Below are positions 7,271-12,866 of a DNA stretch of 12,866 nt, in pieces (positions within the stretch are counted from its first letter, which is position 1; each line of letters begins with the position of its first letter). Both the position numbers and the translations under genes were made by a program. A model generated the notes under the pieces. It ran no database searches and was not told the DNA's origin. It saw only the letters and a list, made by a program, of their open reading frames with translations. Origin of the DNA: an uncultured Lactobacillus sp. (GTDB taxonomy: Bacteria > Bacillota > Bacilli > Lactobacillales > Lactobacillaceae); NCBI GenBank assembly GCA_946482425.1, contig CAMLRO010000041.1, forward strand, positions 1 to 12,866, in the 5' to 3' direction.

Positions 7271-8341
7271 TTAATCATATACGATGAATGGGATAATGAA
7301 CCATCCACCTTCACCGTTAGAACCTTTATAATTAATTGTCATGTAGTGAGTGGTCTGAGGATCTGGAGTAATTCCAGTGATATCCCAAGTAACTGATTTG
7401 CCATCACTTGAAACTACACCAGCATTTTTCTTCCAATTGCTGAGGTAATATTTAACATAATGATCGTGTTGGACATCATCTGTATCAGCCACCCGAATCT
7501 TCATTGGTTTTCCGTCAATACCAATTAAATTATTATAACGGAATGTATAGAATGGTGTGCTTGATGAAAGGTAGTATCCATTTGAGCTAACGTCCTGATA
7601 ATAAGCCTGTGTTAGGTTTAATTTTAAATTAGTATCTGAACCTAATGGGGAGAAGTCAGTAATACCATTATAAGAAATAGAAACTCGTGTTAACGAAGGT
7701 TTATTTGCTAATGCAGATATATCAGAAATAGAGCATTGTTGGAAGTTGACATAATCTAAGTTCTTTAGTCCCTTTATTGCACTAATATCGGATAGAGTGC
7801 TGTGCAATAATGCATATGCAGGCCCAAAGTGATCAATACTATAGTTAATATTTGGTGCTAAATCAATTGATACTAGATTAGTAGCGTACTCTAGACCAGT
7901 TAGTGATTTAATGCTGATTGCAGCTGCATAATAATTGGCATCATTTTCTGCAAGCTCACTGGTAACGCTTAGGTTCGTTAATTTAGCCAAATCATCTTTG
8001 GTAATTTTATCTACGCTATTTGGATTACCATATAAATTATAGGCAACTACTTGTTGTAAATTCTTATCAGGCATCCAAGCGTCAATAGAATCATCAGATT
8101 TGGTTGTTACCTTATTTTTAACACCGGTAGTTTTTGCTGAAGCTGGTAAAGTTGGCCACAAAGATTTCGATGGAAATGTTTTAGCAGTTTTCGTTAAACT
8201 GCTTGCAGCCAGTGTGCTTCCAGATACGCTGTCAGCCTTAACTGCATGTGGGCCACCAACAACTAGTGCCAGTGCGGCAGCAGTAATTCCACTAAATAGC
8301 AATTTCTTGCTTTGTTTACTTAGTTCTATGTGTTTATTCAT
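7271..8341 (-). CDS. Secreted internalin-type leucine-rich-repeat protein without wall anchor
   Basis: A 356-residue exported protein. The start ATG at 8341 has an AAGAGG ribosome site 9-10 bases upstream. Residues 1-36 are a signal peptide (KQSKKLLFSGITAAALAL..., likely cut after HAVKA) of the same family as the DUF285 neighbours. A Ser/Thr/Lys-rich spacer covers 40-82; an N-terminal cap carries DAWMPDKNLQQVVA (87-100) and ITKDDLAKLTNL (113-124). Internalin-type repeats run from about 143 to 233 (SLTGLEYATNLVSIDL, LSDISAIKGLKNL, ISDISALANKPSLTRV, ITDFSPLG). A beta-rich domain (240-356) ends in GGWFIIPFIVYD. It has no LPXTG, MucBP repeats or C-terminal membrane segment. It aligns with residues ~31-310 of the protein at 8498-10366, which continues into MucBP domains where this one stops. 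It is a single-gene unit with its own promoter and terminator. A ligand-binding or adhesin role is inferred. Confidence 0.88.
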   Translation of the reverse strand: MNKHIELSKQSKKLLFSGITAAALALVVGGPHAVKADSVSGSTLAASSLTKTAKTFPSKSLWPTLPASAKTTGVKNKVTTKSDDSIDAWMPDKNLQQVVAYNLYGNPNSVDKITKDDLAKLTNLSVTSELAENDANYYAAAISIKSLTGLEYATNLVSIDLAPNINYSIDHFGPAYALLHSTLSDISAIKGLKNLDYVNFQQCSISDISALANKPSLTRVSISYNGITDFSPLGSDTNLKLNLTQAYYQDVSSNGYYLSSSTPFYTFRYNNLIGIDGKPMKIRVADTDDVQHDHYVKYYLSNWKKNAGVVSSDGKSVTWDITGITPDPQTTHYMTINYKGSNGEGGWFIIPFIVYD

Positions 8342-8386
8342 AATTTTTACCTCTTAAATTATTAACCAATAACAATTTACACTATC

Positions 8387-8415
8387 ATTGTATATCCATA
8401 ATATAATAATTTCAA
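8387..8415 (-). promoter_or_regulatory. Promoter of the secreted internalin-type LRR gene
   Basis: On the minus strand, TTGAAA (8410-8415) and TACAAT (8387-8392) are separated by 17 bases, 45 bases upstream of the start codon. It lacks the CATATACTAA word of the three DUF285 genes. Confidence 0.65.
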
Positions 8416-8447
8416 GATGTAACAACTATACTTTTCTAAAATAGTAT

Positions 8448-8475
8448 ATAAAAATACACTCAATAGAGTGCATTT
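8448..8475 (-). terminator. Terminator after the internalin-type LRR/MucBP gene
   Basis: On the minus strand, AAATGCACTC pairs with GAGTGTATTT (one G-U pair) around a 4-base loop, followed by a T-rich tail. It lies about 22 bases beyond the stop codon at 8498. Confidence 0.8.
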
Positions 8476-8497
8476 ATACTTTGATTTAGTGTAATTT

Positions 8498-10366
8498 TTA
8501 TTTTCTATTCTTTTTGTTATAGTATATTAGCGTTAATCCTAAAATGCTAAACAACGATGCTAAACCTAGTATTAACAACAAAAACTGCCACTTCTTTTTT
8601 GCTTTTGTATGCGACTGCTGGGCTTTTTTCTTCCTATTATTAAGTGTTTTTATCTTATTAGTTAGATGATGGTATGACCTGTTTTTATATTTTGGTAAAG
8701 GTTTGTTATTAGCCACTTTTTTATTGCCGATAATATCCTTAGTATAAATATAGGTCAATTTCTGTGGCTTTTCCTTAAGGGTAATTGCTGTGGCATTTAG
8801 CTCGCCTTTAGTACTTAATCCGTTTAAATTTTTGGATTGAATAGTGTACCCCGGTAACTTTAATGTATGAACCATTTGCTGATCATTAACATAGCCACTT
8901 AGTATTTCATCCGGGGCCACTTTTTTGCCCTCAATGTCTTGATAATGAACAATCACATTCGAAACCTTTTGCCTATTATAATAGAAGGTAATTTCCTGTG
9001 GCTGATTATTTAGTAAAATAGCAACGCTGCCCGGATGATGAGAAATACCATTATGATCAATCTGATAACGACTAGGAGTATAACCTGAGATTTCCTGTGG
9101 CTTAACGATTTTTTGCTCACTAAAAACGCCGCTAATCGTAGTTGCGGGAGCAATGGCCTTACCATTTTCGTCTTGGTAATGAACGGTAATATCTGCTGCA
9201 TTATTACGGTTATAAAGCAAAAAAATGTCTTGCGGTTGGGCGGTAATAGTAGTAGTTAGTGAACCTTGATTTAATGGCGTTTTAACCCCATTGACCAGTT
9301 TAGCTTCAATCGAATAACCGTTAAATGTAGGAACTGGAGCAGTACAGCTGTTATTAATGTCACCATACAACTTTTGTTCACAAGCAATTGTATTATCAGC
9401 ATCATCTTTAAAATGGAAGGTAATGGGTTGTCCGCTAACAATTCTGAAGGGAATGATGTACCAGCCGGAAATCAATGGCTTTTGTGTAGCACTATTACTA
9501 TTAAACTTAATAGTCATTGCTGCATTGCTATCCGGCTTTAAGCTTGTAAGATCCCACGTCACAGTTTGCTTACCATTAACTTGCCCCACATGTTCGTCCC
9601 AATTGCTGCAATACTGCTTGATGTTGTATCTGGCGCCGATATGCTTCCCAGTTTCGATCTTAATCGGCATACTTGCACCATTAAGATCTAGCAACTGATA
9701 AGGTCCAGAGGTATAAGAAAATGTTCCAGCTGTGATATGTACCGGTTCAGCTATAATAATCTGCTTTTTCAGTTCAATACTGCCACTTGCAAGCAATTGC
9801 TTATTTGCTTTTAAGGGTGAAAAATCACTTATTGCATTATATGACAGACTGAGTTGCATTAACTGCGGCTTATTTGCTAACGCAGAAATATCAGCAATGC
9901 TGCACATTTCTAAATTAACATGGGCTAGTTTAGTCAGGTTTTGCAGAGCCGAAATATCTATTAAGCTTGACCTGCTAAAAGTACGGTGGAGCCACTCATG
10001 ATTAAGCTGCCGGTCAGGAGCAAGATTAAGTTTAACAAGATTAGTTGCGTATTCTAACCCAGCCAGTGATTTAAGCTTTAAACGTGACTGATATTCACTA
10101 GGGGAAATAACGTATTGCTTCCTGCCTTGAACTATAGTAGTTTCACTTGCTGCAATAAGATTAATTTCTGTTAAGCTGGCAAGGTCTTCTTTAGTAACTT
10201 GATCTAATTCCCGCCCTAAATTAGCAGCCACGATTTTTTGTAAGGCCCTATCAGGCATCCAATTGGAAATTGTGTTGGGGCCAATATCAAAATCATAATT
10301 TTTAGTTTTTAGTTCAGGTTCAGATGCCTTTTCTGGGCTGGCAGAATTTTGATTTTTGGTCGTCAT
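8498..10366 (-). CDS. Internalin-type LRR and MucBP protein, lacking signal peptide and LPXTG but with C-terminal membrane segment
   Basis: A 622-residue relative of the secreted protein at 7271-8341. Residues 31-75 match its N-terminal cap (ISNWMPDRALQKIV, VTKEDLASLTEI), 98-190 carry internalin-type repeats (SLAGLEYATNL, IDISALQNLTKL, IADISALANKPQL), and 195-310 match its beta-rich domain (SGWYIIPFRIV). Three MucBP-like domains follow at about 314-386, 391-464 and 469-542 (for example ADITVHYQDENGKAIAP). A very basic Lys/Asn/His stretch (545-592) precedes one hydrophobic segment (593-616) and the tail NKKNRK. Two things are odd. Residues 1-30 are hydrophilic and contain no signal peptide, and an in-frame TGA two codons before the ATG rules out an upstream start. 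No LPXTG motif stands before the membrane segment; LPKYK at 557-561 is too far away and not a match. The ribosome site is weak (AAGAAG, 11 or more bases upstream). It could be a 5'-truncated adhesin gene, effectively a pseudogene for export, or a tail-anchored protein. The reading frame itself is intact. Confidence 0.8.
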   Translation of the reverse strand: MTTKNQNSASPEKASEPELKTKNYDFDIGPNTISNWMPDRALQKIVAANLGRELDQVTKEDLASLTEINLIAASETTIVQGRKQYVISPSEYQSRLKLKSLAGLEYATNLVKLNLAPDRQLNHEWLHRTFSRSSLIDISALQNLTKLAHVNLEMCSIADISALANKPQLMQLSLSYNAISDFSPLKANKQLLASGSIELKKQIIIAEPVHITAGTFSYTSGPYQLLDLNGASMPIKIETGKHIGARYNIKQYCSNWDEHVGQVNGKQTVTWDLTSLKPDSNAAMTIKFNSNSATQKPLISGWYIIPFRIVSGQPITFHFKDDADNTIACEQKLYGDINNSCTAPVPTFNGYSIEAKLVNGVKTPLNQGSLTTTITAQPQDIFLLYNRNNAADITVHYQDENGKAIAPATTISGVFSEQKIVKPQEISGYTPSRYQIDHNGISHHPGSVAILLNNQPQEITFYYNRQKVSNVIVHYQDIEGKKVAPDEILSGYVNDQQMVHTLKLPGYTIQSKNLNGLSTKGELNATAITLKEKPQKLTYIYTKDIIGNKKVANNKPLPKYKNRSYHHLTNKIKTLNNRKKKAQQSHTKAKKKWQFLLLILGLASLFSILGLTLIYYNKKNRK

Positions 10367-10613
10367 TAGTCATCATCTTCTTTACTGATTCAATTAGCAG
10401 TAATTTAACATTTTTAATAGCGTTTACCTTTACGTAATAATGATTAAATAAAATTATTTATGTGAAAATCAAATATTAATATTAAGTATTAAAGTAACCG
10501 CAACCATATACTATCCTAATAATACCATCTTAACCCCAGTATAGCATGTATTTAAAAAGCTGACTATTTGAAATAAGTAGTTTTATTACCTTATATAACT
10601 GATGCTAAAGAGC

Positions 10614-11567
10614 TTATTTAAAAAGCCAGATACGAGCCAGCCGCCAGAAAATAAATAATATAAAAATAATATTAAAGGTAATGATTACTGTTCTGATTAA
10701 AGTCATGTTTTGGAAAAATTTAGGCTGTGCTTCTGCACGTACTTTAGTAGCCTTTTGAACTGTTTTGCGCCCATTGCTAGTCGTAAGGGTCACGTGTTTC
10801 TTTTTATTAATTTGCTTTGGTTTAGCAATTAATTCGCTAGCCGCCAGATTATGCTTAGTAGCCTTCATTTTGCCGATTAAATCACCTTGTGCAACAGTGC
10901 GGTGCTGTCCATACCCATACTTAGAAGTATTGAAATCAGAACAGGTAATAAGGGTAATCATACTCTTATCCTGCATGTTGTTTTCAACTTCAACTTGTGT
11001 AGGTTTAATGGCAAAAGAAATCCTTTTAATTTCATAAGTATAAATATGGTGTAAATCTGTCACATAAATGAGGTCACCGGGATGTGCCAGATGCAAATTA
11101 TCTAAAACTGCAGGGCCGTATGAACCCATATAGTGTCCTGCAAGTACATAATTATTAGCACCGCCCATAACGCGATCGGGCAGGCAGGTAACAACACCGT
11201 ATTCTAAATTTTGATTTTGATCACCATAACCGGCAAAGAGCGGATTGTGAATATTAACAGCAGGAATAGCAATGCGACCTATAGCATAGGCCTTAATTTG
11301 CTTTGCTCTCAGAACGCTGGCTGCACTGACTGATTTGGTTTTGCTGGCGTCATAACTTGTTTTGCGTTTTTTATTTATATCTGCTTTTTTCTGTGTTAAA
11401 GTGGTATTTGCTTTTTCCGCATTTTGCTGTACAACATAGGAGTTGCCAAATCCTGAACCGAAAAAAATCAAGGTAACTCCAATATAAAAAAGGGCACTTA
11501 AAAGTAAGACGCGTATTGTAGACCATACTCGGTCTTTTAATGAATGTTTTTGCTTTTTACTTGCCAT
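10614..11567 (-). CDS. Sortase (class A-like transpeptidase) with extra C-terminal membrane segment
   Basis: A membrane-bound cysteine transpeptidase that cuts LPXTG proteins after Thr and joins them to the cell wall. The 317-residue protein has a basic N-terminus, a membrane segment at about 18-37, and a Lys-rich linker to about residue 90. The sortase fold (95-232) contains catalytic His145 in VLAGHYMG, Cys209 in TLITCSD and Arg223 in YGQHRTVAQGD, so it should be active. A Lys-rich extension (235-285) leads to a second membrane segment (289-311) ending in ARIWLFK. Two membrane segments are usual in pilus (class C) sortases, but the TLITC motif and absence of an obvious lid motif resemble class A. 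The ATG at 11567 has AAAGGA about ten bases upstream. It lies just upstream of the adhesin cluster on the same strand, so the LPQTG proteins at 1-3083 and 4610-7087 are natural candidate substrates; it could equally be the housekeeping enzyme. Confidence 0.9.
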   Translation of the reverse strand: MASKKQKHSLKDRVWSTIRVLLLSALFYIGVTLIFFGSGFGNSYVVQQNAEKANTTLTQKKADINKKRKTSYDASKTKSVSAASVLRAKQIKAYAIGRIAIPAVNIHNPLFAGYGDQNQNLEYGVVTCLPDRVMGGANNYVLAGHYMGSYGPAVLDNLHLAHPGDLIYVTDLHHIYTYEIKRISFAIKPTQVEVENNMQDKSMITLITCSDFNTSKYGYGQHRTVAQGDLIGKMKATKHNLAASELIAKPKQINKKKHVTLTTSNGRKTVQKATKVRAEAQPKFFQNMTLIRTVIITFNIIFILFIFWRLARIWLFK

Positions 11568-11685
11568 TGAATTGTTTTCCTTTAAACTTATATAGTGCTT
11601 TCAGATACTATTTAAGTATAAATCGGTTTAAAGCACAATTATTTATCTTGAAAAGAAACACTTATAAAAAATAATCAAATAAGTA

Positions 11686-11714
11686 TTGAGATCGCTTTAA
11701 TACTGATTTATAAT
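11686..11714 (+). promoter_or_regulatory. Sigma-A promoter of the antiterminator/PTS operon
   Basis: TTGAGA (11686-11691), a 17-base spacer, and a perfect TATAAT (11709-11714). The expected transcript start near 11720 places the RAT sequence in the leader. Confidence 0.85.
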
Positions 11715-11727
11715 GTAAGCGTAAGTA
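11714..11727 (+). promoter_or_regulatory. Possible partial CcpA (cre) site
   Basis: TGTAAGCGTAAGTA matches the first half and last base of the cre consensus TGWAANCGNTNWCA (8 of the 11 defined positions) and overlaps the -10 element. Catabolite repression at this place is common for beta-glucoside operons, but the right half is poor. Confidence 0.3.
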
Positions 11728-11758
11728 GTCGTGTTACTGATTCGATCAGGCATTAACC
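11728..11758 (+). promoter_or_regulatory. RAT (ribonucleic antiterminator) 1, before the regulator gene
   Basis: The core GTGTTACTG...CAGGCATTAACC matches the BglG/LicT-family target. The apical part CTGAT-TCG-ATCAG can form a 5-base stem with a 3-base loop. Its 3' end (AACC) overlaps the 5' arm of the terminator at 11755-11800, so binding of the antiterminator and terminator folding are mutually exclusive. Confidence 0.88.
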
Positions 11759-11800
11759 TATGAACAATACTTATTTCTGGTACTGTTTGTAGGTTTTTTT
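11755..11800 (+). terminator. Conditional terminator before the regulator gene
   Basis: AACCTATGAACAATAC (11755-11770) pairs with GTACTGTTTGTAGGTT (11780-11795) with two G-U pairs and one mismatch around a 9-base loop, followed by seven T residues. It stops transcription before the regulator unless RAT 1 is stabilised by bound protein. Confidence 0.88.
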
Positions 11801-11810
11801 ATTGAAAAAA

Positions 11811-11814
11811 GGAG
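11811..11814 (+). promoter_or_regulatory. Ribosome binding site fixing a GTG start
   Basis: GGAG ends 8 bases before the GTG at 11823. No ATG in the correct frame lies nearby, and the family's RNA-binding domain begins right at this codon (MKFIKNFNNN), so the GTG start is well supported. Confidence 0.8.
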
Positions 11815-11822
11815 TAAGTTGA

Positions 11823-12692
11823 GTGAAATTTATTAAGAATTTTAACAACAACGCTGCTTTAGTGTCAGATGAATCCGGAGTAGATTGGGTGGTGATTGGT
11901 AACGGGATTGGCTTTGGCAAAAAAGCAGGCGATCCCATTGATAAGGACAAAATTTCGCGTCGCTTTATCGCTGTCGAAAAGAACATTAAAATGGTTGACA
12001 GCGTGAGAGATATTGATCAGCGAACATTGGCGTTGACTACTGCTGTGATTAATTTAGCGAGCCAAAAATTACAAATAACTTTTTCCGATTATCAATTTTT
12101 GGTGTTAGCCGATCATATTGATTTTATGTTAACCCGAGCTGATGAAAATATTGAATTAGGCCAAGATACATTAGGCTGGGAAATGCAAAAATTGTTTCCC
12201 AAGGAATATAACACAGCACAAGAGGCTCTTGAGTTAATAAAGAAAAAAACCAAGCTGGAATTTCCCAAAAGTGAAGTAGCTTATCTGACATATCACTTTA
12301 TTAACGCTGGTTCTGGTCAAACCAAACTGCAGGATACAATTAAAATTACTAAGTTAATTCGCGGCGTAATTGACATTATCCAGTACCAATATGGTATGCA
12401 GCTTGATAATGAATCATTCAACTTTAACCGTTTTATGACACATTTACGTGCTTTTATGGTGCGACACATGTGTGGTGAATGTGACAAGGACTCTGGTAGT
12501 GAGCTTGATAATTCTTTAATTGAACTAATGAAGGTCAAATACCGAAAGGCATACGATACTGTCCAAAAAATCGACACGTACTTATACAATCAGGCAGGCT
12601 GGCAGTTGCAGCCTGATGATCAGGTATATTTAACCCTGCATGTATGGCGGGTCACGCATAGGCAAAATGACACCCATTCAGAAAAGGTTTAA
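11823..12692 (+). CDS. licT: LicT/BglG-family transcriptional antiterminator
   Basis: An RNA-binding regulator that stabilises RAT hairpins so that polymerase passes the overlapping terminators of a beta-glucoside operon. At 289 residues it has the normal family length. The N-terminal RNA-binding domain is at 1-55 (NFNNNAALV, GNGIGFGKKAGD). PRD1 (about 65-170) carries His98 (LADHIDF) and His158 (LTYHFINAG), and PRD2 (about 172-280) carries His207 (FMTHLRAF) and His273 (LTLHVWRV). These are the four expected PTS phosphorylation sites, and all are present. In this family the cognate EII phosphorylates PRD1 to inactivate it when sugar is absent, and HPr phosphorylates PRD2 to activate it. RAT sites flank the gene at 11728 and 12726, so it should control its own expression as well as the permease gene at 12837. 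Start is GTG. Confidence 0.93.
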   Translation: MKFIKNFNNNAALVSDESGVDWVVIGNGIGFGKKAGDPIDKDKISRRFIAVEKNIKMVDSVRDIDQRTLALTTAVINLASQKLQITFSDYQFLVLADHIDFMLTRADENIELGQDTLGWEMQKLFPKEYNTAQEALELIKKKTKLEFPKSEVAYLTYHFINAGSGQTKLQDTIKITKLIRGVIDIIQYQYGMQLDNESFNFNRFMTHLRAFMVRHMCGECDKDSGSELDNSLIELMKVKYRKAYDTVQKIDTYLYNQAGWQLQPDDQVYLTLHVWRVTHRQNDTHSEKV

Positions 12693-12725
12693 TTCTACCT
12701 TATTTTAATAATATTTAGTTTAAAC

Positions 12726-12753
12726 GGTGTGTTACTGTTTACAGGCATTAACC
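12726..12753 (+). promoter_or_regulatory. RAT 2, before the PTS permease gene
   Basis: GGTGTGTTACTG...CAGGCATTAACC shares the core of RAT 1 with a shorter apical part (CTGT-TT-ACAG). Its 3' end overlaps the terminator arm starting at 12750, the usual arrangement for this family. Confidence 0.88.
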
Positions 12754-12826
12754 CGAGAACTTTAACTAGCAACCTGACAATTTATTTTGTTAAGGTGTTT
12801 CTTGAAGTTCTCGGGTTTTGATTTTT
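12750..12826 (+). terminator. Conditional terminator between regulator and permease
   Basis: AACCCGAGAACTT (12750-12762) pairs perfectly over 13 bases with AAGTTCTCGGGTT (12805-12817), followed by TTTTGATTTTT. The loop is long (about 42 bases). It would stop transcription after the regulator unless RAT 2 is bound. Confidence 0.87.
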
Positions 12827-12836
12827 AGGAGGAAAA

Positions 12837-12866
12837 ATGGCTTACGAAGATCTAAGTCGTGAAATT
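12837..12866 (+). CDS. Probable beta-glucoside PTS permease EIIBCA (first 10 codons only)
   Basis: A perfect AGGAGG (12827-12832) precedes an ATG by 4 bases, and the frame MAYEDLSREI is open to the window edge. The opening resembles the EIIB start of beta-glucoside PTS enzymes, which typically begin with M-x-Y-x-x-L-A/S-x-x-I. The position after a LicT-type gene and a RAT supports the call. Only ten residues are visible, so the product is inferred mainly from context. Confidence 0.65.
   Translation, partial: MAYEDLSREI

Noticed and set aside
9882..9990. Regularly spaced LRR-coding words that could be taken for a CRISPR-like array
   Set aside because: Spacing and similarity are explained by protein repeats in the internalin-type LRR domain; no conserved direct repeat with unique spacers is present.
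10503..10515. CCATATACTATCC on the plus strand, resembling the DUF285 promoter core
   Set aside because: It points the opposite way from the adhesin genes, has no matching -35 at 17 bases, and would drive only antisense RNA into the sortase gene.
10367..10613. Search for a promoter of the gene at 8498-10366 and a terminator of the sortase
   Set aside because: Several AT-rich -10-like words exist (for example TTGATT with a downstream TATTTA), but none has good boxes and spacing, and no stable hairpin with a T run was found.
11595..11636. Inverted repeats GTGCTTT/AAAGCAC and ATACT/AGTAT upstream of the sortase gene as a possible operator
   Set aside because: The two repeats do not share a centre, are short, and lie in AT-rich DNA where such pairs are expected by chance.

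Overview
The window most resembles a low-GC, host-associated Lactobacillus (sensu stricto, acidophilus/crispatus/helveticus/gasseri type). The evidence is the AT-rich composition, the gram-positive LPQTG cell-wall sorting signals, MucBP-like repeats, BspA-type (DUF285) and internalin-type leucine-rich repeats, and a LicT/BglG-type antiterminator in front of a beta-glucoside PTS gene. The species cannot be fixed by eye.

Positions 1-10366 (all minus strand) hold a cluster of five surface or secreted leucine-rich-repeat proteins. From the right: an internalin-type LRR plus MucBP protein with a C-terminal membrane segment but no signal peptide (8498-10366); a secreted internalin-type LRR protein without an anchor (7271-8341); an LPQTG-anchored DUF285 plus MucBP protein (4610-7087); a secreted DUF285 protein without an anchor (3238-4467); and a very large LPQTG-anchored DUF285 plus MucBP protein (1-3083) whose last residues run off the left edge. 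The last four have their own sigma-A promoters. Each gene from 3238 to 10366 is followed by a hairpin terminator, so these look like separate transcription units rather than one operon. The two anchorless proteins each stop where their anchored or membrane-bound relative continues into the MucBP stalk.

Positions 10614-11567 (minus) encode a sortase with intact His-Cys-Arg catalytic residues and an extra C-terminal membrane segment. It sits just upstream of the adhesin cluster and is a plausible enzyme for the two LPQTG proteins. The 247-base gap 10367-10613 between it and the next gene is AT-rich, and I see no convincing promoter or terminator in it.

Positions 11686-12866 (plus strand, divergent from the sortase) are the start of a beta-glucoside utilisation operon: a promoter, a RAT antiterminator overlapping a terminator, a GTG-started LicT-type regulator, a second RAT and terminator, and the first ten codons of a probable PTS EIIBCA permease. 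The protein would allow read-through of both terminators, its own and that of the permease, when beta-glucosides are present.

The most notable structural features are a 900-base in-frame tandem duplication inside the first gene (828-1706 and 1728-2609) and a nearly identical 232-base promoter plus signal-peptide block shared by the two LPQTG genes (2898-3129 and 6902-7133). Both suggest recombination-driven change in the adhesins.
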